From contig NZ_CP073105.1 of NCBI RefSeq assembly GCF_018138085.1, positions 1,364,001-1,428,000 of the forward strand: 64,000 nt of DNA, read 5' to 3'. The translations under genes and the position numbers were made by a program. Under the pieces are notes generated by a model. The model was not told the DNA's origin, made no database searches, and was given only the letters and a program-made list of their open reading frames with translations. Source of the DNA: Stutzerimonas stutzeri. GTDB lineage: Bacteria > Pseudomonadota > Gammaproteobacteria > Pseudomonadales > Pseudomonadaceae. This document shows positions 46,500 to 55,669 of this stretch, piece by piece; position 1 is the first letter of the stretch, and every line of letters begins with the position of its first letter.

Positions 46500-46636
46500 C
46501 ATTGCCTGCCGCTTCTGGTGTGGGATGTCCGGCGGCACGCGGTTCGCGTCTTTGTGCTTTTATTGTCCGGCGTCGGCGATCATCACTGCTACGGGGCATC
46601 GCGTGATTGCGAGCTGCGATGCCTTGGCCCGACAGG

Positions 46637-47257
46637 TCAGTCGGCGGCAGGCCAGGTGCCGTTGTTCATCAGGCTATCGAATGCTTCTGTCATTTTGTTG
46701 GCCGAACTAGGGTAGTCATGACGCACCCACCACAGCCATGTGCCGATCAGCGCGCCCACGAAGCTGCGCACCGCCACCTCTCCGCGCAATCCGCTGCACT
46801 CGTAGATGCCATGTTTGCGGTAGTGCTCGCGCACCAGAATCAGTAGCAAATTTTCCAGGTGAGCAAGAACGATCGCTTGTGAAGGACTGTTGAAGAATGA
46901 GGTGGTCAGGGCTGCATGCCGCTCGGTGGCGTTGAACAGCCATGCTGAAACATCGAGCACGATCCGTTTTTCCCCGGCGACATCGCAAGCGCGGGTTTGC
47001 GGCAGGCCGATGGACTCATAACCGGCCACCAGCAAGTCTTCCTTGTCACGAAAGTGTGCATAAAACGTCGAGCGTGCTACCCCGGTATGGCTGAGCAGTT
47101 CCTGCACCGAGATGTCCCGAAAATCCTTTTCCAACGCCAATCGATACATCCCGTCCAGAAGCAGCTCTCGGGTTCGCTGTGTGCGTAACGCGTGGCGCTT
47201 GCTGGCCATGTCGGGCTTGGTCGGTCGTTCCGGCACAGCAGAGATGTGCTGCTTCAT
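46637..47257 (-). CDS. TetR-family regulator, divergent from GMC-ALDH operon
   Basis: 206 aa, ATG at 47257 with AGAGG six bases upstream. HTH: ISVQELLSHTGVARSTFYAHFRDKEDLLVAGY. The C-terminal part resembles TetR_C_14-like domains (VRSFVGALIGTWLWWVRHDYPSSANKMTEAFDSLMNNG). The divergent GMC oxidoreductase operon is its likely target. Confidence 0.87.
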   Translation of the reverse strand: MKQHISAVPERPTKPDMASKRHALRTQRTRELLLDGMYRLALEKDFRDISVQELLSHTGVARSTFYAHFRDKEDLLVAGYESIGLPQTRACDVAGEKRIVLDVSAWLFNATERHAALTTSFFNSPSQAIVLAHLENLLLILVREHYRKHGIYECSGLRGEVAVRSFVGALIGTWLWWVRHDYPSSANKMTEAFDSLMNNGTWPAAD

Positions 47258-47672
47258 CCTTTACCTCTGCGAAGTGTGTTTGTCGGTCGTGGCGCCAGTA
47301 CCTGTAAGCGTAGCTGGCATGAGCATGGAGACTGGCACGTGCGCTTCACCGCGGACAAGGCTTGTTCGATTGAGCGAGCGCAACAGTCGTCCCTGTGCGG
47401 CGAAATCGAACAGATCGGGAATTCTGTCCGTTGTGGATTCTTCAGTCGAAACCTACCTTTCTCTCATCCCCAAGCACCGGGGTCTTGCAGATGGGCGTCG
47501 ATCAAGCCGCTTCGGTTAGTTGTTGAGCGTTACCTGTTGAGCGGCTGAGGGCAGGGGGGCGGCCGGCTAATCGGCCAGCGAAGTGCTTGCTTCGGCAACG
47601 CCCCAATCCGTGAAATAGAACGCATCAAGCAGATCGCGACATTCAACCCATTCAAACGACAGAAGAATAACA
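47258..47672. promoter_or_regulatory. Divergent control region of TetR and GMC-ALDH genes
   Basis: 415 bp, unusually long for a divergent spacer. No gene with coding signals was found. It must hold both promoters; I could not identify a clear TetR dyad by eye. Confidence 0.4.
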
Positions 47673-49307
47673 ATGAGCCAATCCTACGATTACATCATTG
47701 TCGGTGCCGGCTCTGCCGGCTGTGTGATGGCCAACCGGCTATCCGCCGACCCCAGCGCCTCGGTACTGCTCATCGAAAGCGGCCCCGACCACACCAGCCC
47801 ATTGATCGCAATGCCGCGCGGCATCGGCAAACTGCTGATACCCGGAAACCCGCATGTTTACGACTACCAGGCCTCGCGCGGTGAAGGCATGGCCACCGAA
47901 TTGTGGCTCAAGGGTAAGGCCATCGGCGGCTCCAGTTCGGTCAATGGCATGGTCTACGTGCGCGGCGCGCCGGCCGATTACGATGGCTGGGAAGCGCAGG
48001 GTTGCACCGGCTGGGGTTGGGCAGATATTGGCCGGCAGTTCGTCGCGCTGGAGGATCACCAGCTCGGCGCTTCCCAGTGGCGTGGCGCTGGCGGGCCGCT
48101 CAAGATCACGGTGCATCCTTCTGGCGATCCGCTGTGCGAAGCGATCATCAACGCTGCCGATACCCTTGGAACCGCTCGCGTCGAAGATACCAATCATGTA
48201 GATGCAGTCAGCCAGGGTGGTTTTGGATATCAGCCACAAACCACCTGGAAGGGTCAGCGTTTCAGTGCGGCCAAAGCCTTCCTCGATCCGGTTCGTGGCC
48301 GTCCCAACCTGACCGTGATGACTGGTACACACGTCCAGCGCATCGAGTTCCAGGAGCGTCGCGCGGTCGCCGTGCATGTGCGTGACAAGGATGGAGCTCA
48401 GCGTCTTGCGGTCAGCCGGGAAGTGGTGTTGTGCGCGGGCGCCATCGAGTCGCCGAAGCTGTTGCAGTTGTCCGGCATCGGGCCGGCAGAATTGTTGAAG
48501 CAGCATGGCATTGCGCTCGTGCAGGACTCACCAAACGTAGGTCGCAACCTGCGTGAGCACGTCTATATGGCGGTGCAGTATCGGGTTACCAGCGGCAGCC
48601 TGAATCACTGTTTCGCAGGCCTGGGCCTGCTGCGTTCGGTGGCGCAATATTTCTTCAGTAAAAAAGGCCCGATGACCCACGCCGCGCACGAGGCGGGCGG
48701 TTTCGTGAGGACCCGACCGGGTCTGGATCGCCCGGATGCGCAGATCGGCGTCAGCCTGTATTCCATGGACGGCGACGGCAAGACGGTGGTGATCGACAAG
48801 CAACCCGGCCTGACCATTGGCGGCTATTTCATGCATCCCCAGAGCCAGGGCGAAATCACCATTCAGTCGGCCGATCCAGCCGTGCCGCCGAAGATCGTCG
48901 CCAACTACCTCACCGCCGAGGCCGATCGGGTCGCCGCCATCTCGCTGCTGCGCTGGATTCGCCGTCTGGCTGCCGAGCCGGTGCTTAAATCATTCATCGT
49001 TCAGGAGCTGACGCCGGGACCGCAGGTGCAAAGCGATGAGGAAATCCTCGCCGCGTTCCGCCGTTTCGGCCAGACCGCTTTTCATGTTTCCGGCACCTGC
49101 CGGATGGGCGCGGACAGCGATTCGGTTCTCGATCCCGAGCTGAAGGTACGTGGGGTCGAGGGTGTCCGCGTCGTCGATACCTCGATCATGCCGAGCCTGG
49201 TCTCGGGCAACACCAATGCACCGGCGATGGTCATTGCCATGCGCGCCGCTGAAATCATCACTGGAACCGCTTTCACTGGCATAACCAAAGGAGCTGTAGC
49301 GGCATGA
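47673..49307 (+). CDS. GMC-family FAD alcohol dehydrogenase/oxidoreductase
   Basis: 544 aa. FAD-binding motif at the N-terminus: YIIVGAGSAGCVMANRLSADPSASVLLIESG. GMC signatures: GKAIGGSSSVNGMVYVRG, GAIESPKLLQLSGIGP and C-terminal HVSGTCRMG with the catalytic His, then TNAPAMVIAMRAAEII. Related to choline and aliphatic/terpenoid alcohol dehydrogenases. It would oxidise a primary alcohol to the aldehyde used by the next gene. The 4-bp overlap with the aldehyde dehydrogenase gene supports a two-step alcohol-to-acid module. Confidence 0.93.
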   Translation: MSQSYDYIIVGAGSAGCVMANRLSADPSASVLLIESGPDHTSPLIAMPRGIGKLLIPGNPHVYDYQASRGEGMATELWLKGKAIGGSSSVNGMVYVRGAPADYDGWEAQGCTGWGWADIGRQFVALEDHQLGASQWRGAGGPLKITVHPSGDPLCEAIINAADTLGTARVEDTNHVDAVSQGGFGYQPQTTWKGQRFSAAKAFLDPVRGRPNLTVMTGTHVQRIEFQERRAVAVHVRDKDGAQRLAVSREVVLCAGAIESPKLLQLSGIGPAELLKQHGIALVQDSPNVGRNLREHVYMAVQYRVTSGSLNHCFAGLGLLRSVAQYFFSKKGPMTHAAHEAGGFVRTRPGLDRPDAQIGVSLYSMDGDGKTVVIDKQPGLTIGGYFMHPQSQGEITIQSADPAVPPKIVANYLTAEADRVAAISLLRWIRRLAAEPVLKSFIVQELTPGPQVQSDEEILAAFRRFGQTAFHVSGTCRMGADSDSVLDPELKVRGVEGVRVVDTSIMPSLVSGNTNAPAMVIAMRAAEIITGTAFTGITKGAVAA

Positions 49308-50794
49308 GCATTCCATTTACGCAGCTGAACAAGCTCTATATCGACGGCGCCTGGGTTTCGGCAAACGGTCCGGCCGAAGCCGTGCTCAACCCCGCCACCG
49401 AAGAGGTGATCGGCCAAGCGCCGGTGGGCGATAGCGCCAGTGCTGACGCCGCCATTGCCGCCGCGCGCCATGCGTTCGACAGCGGTCCATGGCCGTGGCT
49501 GAGCATGGCCGAACGTGCCAACTACATGCGTCGTATGCATAGCGCACTGGTGGCGCGCCGGGAGGAAATCGCCGCGCTGATCATCGCCGAGGTCGGTTGC
49601 GCGCAAGGTGTTACCTATGCGATGCAGGTCGATATGCCGCTGGCTCATGTGCTCACAGCCATCGACCAGTCGCTGCACGACGCGACGCAGCAGATTCCCG
49701 TGGAAGCAACGCCCAATCCGTTCAACCCGGGCGGGCCGATGATCCTTGGCAGCGGCAGCATCGAGCGCGAACCGATCGGCGTGGTTTCAGGCATCACCGG
49801 CTATAACTTCCCGTTTCTGCTCAATCTGGCGAAGATCTTCCCGGCGCTGCTGGCGGGCAATACGTTGGTGCTCAAACCGTCGCCGTTCACGCCTTATTCG
49901 GCACTGCTGTTCGGTGAAATTGCCGAGCAGGCCGGTTTACCCAAGGGTGTGCTGAATATTGTCACGGGTGGTGTCGAGGTCGGCAGCCTGCTGAGCAGCG
50001 ATCCGCGGGTGGACATGGTCTCGTTCACCGGCTCCGAATCGGTGGGCGTGAGCATCATGTCTCAGGCTGCGCCGACGCTGAAGCGTGTGCACCTTGAACT
50101 GGGCGGTAAATCCGCCTTGATCGTGCGGCCGGATGCCGACATCCAGGGCACGGCCCTGGGCGCCATTGCCGGTCTGACGGTCAATGCCGGGCAAGGCTGC
50201 GCCTTGCTTACGCGCTTTCTGGTGCACAACTCCATCCGGGAGCAGTTTGTGCAAATGGCCAAGGCGGTGGCCAGCCAGATAAAGATTGGCAACCCGGCCG
50301 ACCCGAGCGTGGTGATGGGTCCGCTGATTCATGAATCGCAGCGGGCCAAGGTCGAGCATTTCGTTGCCAGTGGCCGCGATTCGGGTGCCACGCTGGTATG
50401 CGGTGGCGGTCGCCCGCAGGGCTTGGACAAAGGCTTCTTCAGCGACATCACCCTGTTCGATGATGTGCGCAACGACATGACCATCGCCCAAGAGGAAATC
50501 TTCGGGCCGGTGGGCGTGGTCATCGGTTTCGATACCGATGAAGAGGCCATCGCCATCGCCAACGATTCGCGCTATGGCCTCAATGGCGCGGTCGCCACGG
50601 CCGACGCCGCGGTTGCCTACCAAATGGCCCGACGCATCCGCGCGGGCAGCGTTTATATCAACGGGGGTGGCGGCAAGATGCCCTATGCGCCAATCGGCGG
50701 TTTCAAGCGGTCGGGCATCGGCCGCGAGTTCGGCCCGGATTGGCTGAAAGAGTTCACCCAGGAAAAATCCATCATTTATCCCATCGGGCGATAA
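49304..50794 (+). CDS. NAD(P)+-dependent aldehyde dehydrogenase
   Basis: 496 aa. ALDH landmarks: ITGYNFPFLLNLAKIFPALLAGNTLVLKPS, FTGSESVG (cofactor loop), LELGGKSALIV with the catalytic Glu, NAGQGCALLTR with the nucleophilic Cys, and EEIFGPVGVVIGFDTDEEAIAIANDSRYGL. Oxidises the aldehyde made by the GMC enzyme to a carboxylate for CoA activation. Translationally coupled to the GMC gene; followed by a strong terminator. Confidence 0.95.
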   Translation: MSIPFTQLNKLYIDGAWVSANGPAEAVLNPATEEVIGQAPVGDSASADAAIAAARHAFDSGPWPWLSMAERANYMRRMHSALVARREEIAALIIAEVGCAQGVTYAMQVDMPLAHVLTAIDQSLHDATQQIPVEATPNPFNPGGPMILGSGSIEREPIGVVSGITGYNFPFLLNLAKIFPALLAGNTLVLKPSPFTPYSALLFGEIAEQAGLPKGVLNIVTGGVEVGSLLSSDPRVDMVSFTGSESVGVSIMSQAAPTLKRVHLELGGKSALIVRPDADIQGTALGAIAGLTVNAGQGCALLTRFLVHNSIREQFVQMAKAVASQIKIGNPADPSVVMGPLIHESQRAKVEHFVASGRDSGATLVCGGGRPQGLDKGFFSDITLFDDVRNDMTIAQEEIFGPVGVVIGFDTDEEAIAIANDSRYGLNGAVATADAAVAYQMARRIRAGSVYINGGGGKMPYAPIGGFKRSGIGREFGPDWLKEFTQEKSIIYPIGR

Positions 50795-50856
50795 GGCGTT
50801 CGGCAACACATGGCGCCGTTCATGGCGCCATCCCGATCGGTTTTCGATAGCTCATT

Positions 50857-50884
50857 AACGGCCCCTTGTGGGCCGTTTTTTTTT
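50857..50884 (+). terminator. Rho-independent terminator of the GMC-ALDH operon
   Basis: Stem AACGGCCC (50857-50864), loop CTTGT, GGGCCGTT (50870-50877), then seven or more T. It lies 63 bp after the ALDH stop. Confidence 0.93.
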
Positions 50885-50949
50885 GCCCAGCAAACGGCTG
50901 CGCCCTCGCTGATCGTCCGTGGCGCTTGCAGGCATGAGTGATGCGTTTC

Positions 50950-50961
50950 AGCGATATCGCT
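50950..50961. promoter_or_regulatory. Candidate operator upstream of DUF1302 gene
   Basis: Perfect 12-bp palindrome AGCGATATCGCT, followed 10 bp later by a half-site AGCGATAGC (50971-50979). It is about 130 bp upstream of the DUF1302 start. Confidence 0.45.
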
Positions 50962-51090
50962 TTGCATTTGAGCGATAGCCGGTTTCGTTGTGTCGCCGTG
51001 AGTCGTCCCGTCTACTGAAGCAGCTGCCCCTGGCTAGAGGGGCGCGCAGGTCAGCTGACAATAAAAACAATGGGCGCGACGGAGAATGTG

Positions 51091-52752
51091 ATGTTCAAGA
51101 CCACGTTAATTGCCAATTCGGCGCTGAGCCTGGCGGCGGTTCTCGTCTGCGGCAGTCAGGTGCAGGCGGCTCAATACGATCTCGGCAACCCCGACCTCTC
51201 GATGCGTTGGGACAACACCTTACGCTACAACCTGGGTATTCGTGCCGAGAGTCGTGATGACGCATTGGCCAACAACGCCACTTATGACGAATCCGACTCC
51301 AAGTTCGACCGCGGCGATGTGGTGACCAATCGCGTCGACCTGATGAGCGAATTCGAGCTGGCCTACAAGCGCTACCACGGTTTTCGCATCAGCGGCGCAG
51401 CCTGGTATGACCAGGCGTATTCCGATACCGATGTCGAAACCGGTTCGGGCGCGGTGTACTACCCAGGCGCGTTTCCCGGTGCGAGCGTTCCGAGCTATCG
51501 CGGTGGGGAATATTCGAGCCATACCAAGCGTTATCACCATGGCCCCAGCGGCGAGCTGCTGGATGCCTTCGCGTTTACCCGCTTCTATGTAGGTGACGCC
51601 CCCGTCAGCGTGCGGGCCGGTCGGCATACGGTGTACTGGGGCAACGGACTCCTGATCGCGGGACATGCGTTGTCGTATTCCCAGGCACCGCTGGATGGCC
51701 GCAAGGCGCTCGCCAACCCGGGCACCGAAACACGGGAAATCTTCCTGCCGCTGGCTCAGGTTTCGGCCCAGGCACAGGTCACCGACCGGCTATCGGTCGC
51801 CGGCCAATATTTCTTCGAGTGGGACAGCACCCGGGCGCCGGAAGGCGGGACCTATCTGGCCTCGGCCGATGTCGCCCTCGAAGGCCCCAACCAGTTGCCG
51901 GTTGCACCGGGTTTCGCGCGTCCCATCGTCGATCCGCTGGAACCCGACGACAGCGGCAACTGGGGCGTAATGGCCAGTTACGGGCTGGACTTCATGCATT
52001 CCGAGGTCAGCGCGTACTACCGTGAATTCGATGACTACACGCCGTGGGGCCTACAGGTCGGGCCGGATTTCGCCCGCTATGTGTACGCCGAAAACACCAA
52101 GCTTTACGGTCTGGGCTGGTCGATGGGGCCGGTGCTGGGCGGCGCTTCGGTAGGTATCGATCTTTCCTACCGCAAGGATGCGCCCTTGATATCCAGTGGC
52201 ATCAGCTTGGCGGACAACCAGGGCGCGCGTGGCGACACCCTGCATATGGTGGTTAACGGGTTGTGGTTGTTGCCGCGCACGGACTATTTCGACACCGGCA
52301 CGTTGATCGCCGAAATGGCTTACAGCCATCTGGACAAGGTCACCCATAACGAGAGTCTGTTCCGCGGCGAAGGCTACGGCGGCTGCGCAACGGGGCAGGA
52401 CAAGGAATGGGGTTGCGCCACGCGCAACTATGTCGGCGCGGCGCTCAGCTTCACGCCGCAGTGGCTGGGTGTGTTCCCCGGCTGGAACCTGTCCATGCCC
52501 ATGAGCGTGGATTACGGCATCTCCGGCAACGCCGCGATAGGTGGCGGCAACGAAGGCCGCTACACCTACAAGGTCGGCGTGAAGGCGCTGTTCGACGAGC
52601 GCTACGACTTCACCCTGGCTTACATCGGCTATGGCAGCCAGCGCAACTACGACGATATCGCCGGCGTCGGCGAGACCGTCGTCGGCGGCAGCGGCGACAT
52701 CGGCCTGTCCGACCGTAACTGGCTATCGCTCACATTCAGCACGGCATTCTGA
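51091..52752 (+). CDS. DUF1302 outer-membrane beta-barrel protein
   Basis: 553 aa from the ATG at 51091 (GGAG six bases upstream). Signal peptide FKTTLIANSALSLAAVLVCG ending near VQA-AQ. DUF1302 pattern: LSMRWDNTLRYNLGIRAE, DRGDVVTNRVDLMSEFELAYKRYHGFRISGAAWYD, VSVRAGRHTVYWGNGLL and EVSAYYREFDD. The C-terminus TFSTAF ends in Phe, as expected for barrel assembly. DUF1302 proteins co-occur with DUF1329 in clusters for hydrophobic substrates and may act as import channels (inference). Confidence 0.92.
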   Translation: MFKTTLIANSALSLAAVLVCGSQVQAAQYDLGNPDLSMRWDNTLRYNLGIRAESRDDALANNATYDESDSKFDRGDVVTNRVDLMSEFELAYKRYHGFRISGAAWYDQAYSDTDVETGSGAVYYPGAFPGASVPSYRGGEYSSHTKRYHHGPSGELLDAFAFTRFYVGDAPVSVRAGRHTVYWGNGLLIAGHALSYSQAPLDGRKALANPGTETREIFLPLAQVSAQAQVTDRLSVAGQYFFEWDSTRAPEGGTYLASADVALEGPNQLPVAPGFARPIVDPLEPDDSGNWGVMASYGLDFMHSEVSAYYREFDDYTPWGLQVGPDFARYVYAENTKLYGLGWSMGPVLGGASVGIDLSYRKDAPLISSGISLADNQGARGDTLHMVVNGLWLLPRTDYFDTGTLIAEMAYSHLDKVTHNESLFRGEGYGGCATGQDKEWGCATRNYVGAALSFTPQWLGVFPGWNLSMPMSVDYGISGNAAIGGGNEGRYTYKVGVKALFDERYDFTLAYIGYGSQRNYDDIAGVGETVVGGSGDIGLSDRNWLSLTFSTAF

Positions 52753-52886
52753 ATAGATCACCACGCGTCGGCCTGCATGCAGGCCCGCCGCGAATCTGCG
52801 CGCTTTTCCGGCATTGCCGAGACTTTGCTCGACGAGCAGGCGCGCTTTCCAGGCGATGACAAAAACAACGATGACTGGAGGTATAC

Positions 52887-54236
52887 ATGTTCTTCAACCG
52901 ATCTGTGACCGGGTTGCTGGCCGCCATGAGCGCAGCGTCAGCATTCGCAGCGCCTTATACGCCCGCTGACCTTGGCAATGAGCTGACCCGATTCGGTGCG
53001 ATAGCCGCAGGCAACGAAGCGGGCACCATCCCGCCCTATGACGGCGGCCTGAAAGTACCGGCAGGCCTGAAGCCCGGCGATGGTCAATGGCCGAATCCGT
53101 TCGAGGGCGAGAAGCCCCGGCTTCGGGTAACGGCAGCCAACGCCGATGAATATGCCGAGCAGCTTTCATCGGGGCAAATGAAGTTGCTCAAGCAGTATCC
53201 CGACACCTATTACATGGACATCTACCCGACGCACCGCACCGCGGCATTCCCGGAGGCATTTCTGGCGGCCACCGAGCGCAATGCGAAGAGCCCGGAATGC
53301 AAAACCATCAACGATGGCCTTTCGATCACCGAAGACTGTCGGGGTGGCTTGCCTTTTCCGCTGCCCGAAAGCGGTGAGCAGGTGATGTGGAACTACATCC
53401 TCAACTATCAGGGGGTCAACGGTTGGGATTGGAACCACAGCGCCTATGTCGTCAACCAGGGCCACGCCACGCTGACTAACACCAATCAATCCACCGGTGA
53501 AAAACCGTATTACCAGATTGGCGTGGACGGTCGTGACCCGGCGATGGCGCAGCGCATATGGTCGCGCGTCGTTGCGCCAGCCCGTACCGCCGGGCAGGCA
53601 TCGGGGTACTGGGATTACCTCGATCCGGTGAAAAGTTCGCGCTACGCCTGGAGCTACACCACCGGCCAGCGCCGAGTCCGTCAGGCGCCCGAATTCAATT
53701 ACGACACGCCCAACTCGGCCTTTGGCGGCGTGGCGTTCTATGACGAGATTTTCCTGTTTTCGGGAAAGATGGATCGCTTCGACTGGAAGCTGGTCGGCAA
53801 GAAGGAAATGTTCATTCCCTACAGCAATTACAAGTTGAAGTGGGGCTGCGACATGGATACCAAACTGATGCCCAACCACATCAATCCTGACTGCGAGCGC
53901 TGGGAGCTGCACCGCGTCTGGGTGGTCGAGGCAACCCGCAAGGAGGGCGTTCGCCACGCGCAGAGCAAACGCCGCTACTACATCGACGAGGACACCTTTG
54001 GCGCAGCGGTTTACGACGCCTGGGACGACAGCGGCGAAATGTTCCGGGCCGGCGCCCAATACAACATCCAGGCCTACGGCATTCCCAACAATCCTCAGCA
54101 GGACGCCTATTCGCTGTACGACTTCACCCGCAGCCAGTACGGCATGTTCGGCAACGGCCCGACGCGCTATCGCGACAAACCGATCGCCGAGCGCGAAGCC
54201 AATCCACAAACCATAGCCGGCGGCCAGACGCGCTGA
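52887..54236 (+). CDS. DUF1329 periplasmic protein (paralogue 2)
   Basis: 449 aa with signal peptide (MFFNRSVTGLLAAMSAASAFA). It shares the full pattern with the protein at 27908-29275: LGNELTRFGAIAAGNEAGTIPPYDGG, DIYPTHRTAAFPE, GGLPFPLPESGEQVMWNYIL, YAWSYTTGQRRVRQAPEFNYDTP and RRYYIDEDTFGAAVYDAWD. It directly follows DUF1302, the standard pairing. The two DUF1329 copies in this window are clearly paralogous and may serve different stages or substrates. Confidence 0.93.
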   Translation: MFFNRSVTGLLAAMSAASAFAAPYTPADLGNELTRFGAIAAGNEAGTIPPYDGGLKVPAGLKPGDGQWPNPFEGEKPRLRVTAANADEYAEQLSSGQMKLLKQYPDTYYMDIYPTHRTAAFPEAFLAATERNAKSPECKTINDGLSITEDCRGGLPFPLPESGEQVMWNYILNYQGVNGWDWNHSAYVVNQGHATLTNTNQSTGEKPYYQIGVDGRDPAMAQRIWSRVVAPARTAGQASGYWDYLDPVKSSRYAWSYTTGQRRVRQAPEFNYDTPNSAFGGVAFYDEIFLFSGKMDRFDWKLVGKKEMFIPYSNYKLKWGCDMDTKLMPNHINPDCERWELHRVWVVEATRKEGVRHAQSKRRYYIDEDTFGAAVYDAWDDSGEMFRAGAQYNIQAYGIPNNPQQDAYSLYDFTRSQYGMFGNGPTRYRDKPIAEREANPQTIAGGQTR

Positions 54237-54345
54237 ACACACCGCGGGGCGAGTGCCGTGGCCGTCGCTGAAAGCGGGGCAGGCGATCGCTGCCGCCGTT
54301 GGAGTCACGGGTGGCCTAGATGAATAAAGAAGAGAGACGTTGGTG

Positions 54346-55146
54346 ATGAGCAATCGACTGGAAAACAAAGTGGCGCTGATTACCGGCGCAGGCAGCGGCA
54401 TCGGCCGCGCATGCGCTCAGATGTTCGCGAAGCAGGGCGCTCAGGTCGTGGTGACCGACCTCTACGCCAACGCGGCCGAGCGCGTCGCCGAAGACATCTC
54501 CCAGGCGGGGGGCAAGGCGATAGGGATGAAGGTCGATGTGGGCCGCGAGGAGGATCTGGCCCAGATGGTCGAGGCGGCTATGACAACCTTCGGCCGTCTC
54601 GACGTGCTGTTCAACAACGCCGTGAACAAGAACCCCGACACCGCCAGAGACGTGGACTTCCTCAATTTCAACGAGGATCTGTTCCACGACAACATGCGCG
54701 TCAACGTATTGGGCGGCGTGCTCGCCTGCAAGCACGCGCTGCCGCACATGCTCGAGCAGGGGCAGGGCTCGATCATCTTCACCTCGTCGACCAGCTCGAT
54801 TGCCGGTGAAGTTGCCCAGTTCAGCTATGGCGCTTCGAAGGCCGCAGTGAACTGGTACGTGCAAACGCTGGCGGCAACCTTCGGTAAGCGCGGCGTGCGC
54901 TGCAACGCAATCCTGCCGGGCGTGATTCGCACCGCCGCCCTCGACGGCTGGGCCAACGACAAGATGGTGCAGGGCTTTGTGGATATCCAGAACGTGCCGC
55001 GCCTCGGCCTGCCCGAAGACATCGGCGCGATGGCCGTTTACCTCGCCTCTGACGAATCGAGCTACGTCAACGGCGCGCTCATGCGAGTCGACGGTGGCAT
55101 GAGTTGTACCACGCCGATGGTGCCGGTGGTACGCGCCTATCTCTGA
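54346..55146 (+). CDS. SDR-family oxidoreductase
   Basis: 266 aa from the ATG at 54346. Motifs: ITGAGSGIGRACA, NNAVNKN (for NNAG), SSTSSIAGE with catalytic Ser, YGASKAA with Tyr/Lys, and GALMRVDGG. Asp in VVTDLYAN after beta-2 implies NAD(H). Complete classical SDR, probably a secondary alcohol dehydrogenase. First of a run of closely spaced plus-strand catabolic genes. Confidence 0.88.
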   Translation: MSNRLENKVALITGAGSGIGRACAQMFAKQGAQVVVTDLYANAAERVAEDISQAGGKAIGMKVDVGREEDLAQMVEAAMTTFGRLDVLFNNAVNKNPDTARDVDFLNFNEDLFHDNMRVNVLGGVLACKHALPHMLEQGQGSIIFTSSTSSIAGEVAQFSYGASKAAVNWYVQTLAATFGKRGVRCNAILPGVIRTAALDGWANDKMVQGFVDIQNVPRLGLPEDIGAMAVYLASDESSYVNGALMRVDGGMSCTTPMVPVVRAYL

Positions 55147-55198
55147 GCGTCACCCGTCCTCCGGCGGGAGACGTCATCACCTTTCCTGGGAAGCAAAC

Positions 55199-55645
55199 AT
55201 GGGCATACGACAAGAAACGTTTATCCGCGAATTCCTCGACGCCTGGGGCGACGGCACGGCCGAATCGCGCCCGCAGCTCGACAGGATCATTTCGATGATG
55301 GCCGAGGACGCCGTCTGGCAACTGTGGGTGCCGGGCGGGCCGGTCATTCGGGGGCGCGAGGCGCTCAGGCGCGAGATCGAACGGCAGATGAGCTACGTCA
55401 CCCACAACAAATGCACGATCCGCCAGATCGTGTCTTCGGATGACGTGGTCATGACCGAGCGCGACGACTATGCCGTGTCCAGCGGCAAACCGATGCCGCA
55501 TTCGATGGTGGCCGTTTACGAACTCGACGAGCAGGGCCTGATCAAGGCCTGGCGCGAATATCTCGATACCGCGGATCTGGCCAAGAAGCTCGGTGTATCG
55601 GTCGCCGACGTCGGCGGGCCGAGCCTTCAAGCGGCTGAGCGCTGA
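55199..55645 (+). CDS. Limonene-1,2-epoxide hydrolase-like protein (NTF2 fold)
   Basis: 148 aa, GGGAAG before the ATG. It follows the LEH pattern: FLDAWGDG, AEDAVWQLWVPGGPVIRGREALRREI, then VVMTERDDYAV and LIKAWREYLD. LEH uses an Arg-Asp-Asp active site; R88 and D90 (in TERDDY) match the first two, and D123 of WREYLD is the candidate third. It may hydrolyse an epoxide, or be a related isomerase/dehydratase of the SnoaL/ketosteroid isomerase superfamily. Lies between an SDR and the atypical kinase gene. Confidence 0.8.
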   Translation: MGIRQETFIREFLDAWGDGTAESRPQLDRIISMMAEDAVWQLWVPGGPVIRGREALRREIERQMSYVTHNKCTIRQIVSSDDVVMTERDDYAVSSGKPMPHSMVAVYELDEQGLIKAWREYLDTADLAKKLGVSVADVGGPSLQAAER

Positions 55646-55669
55646 GCCCCCATTGTTTAGGAGTGTGGA

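Noticed and set aside
47325..47350. Possible sigma-54 promoter (TGGCACG) before the GMC gene
   Set aside because: The -12 element is not a TTGC match and spacing is poor.
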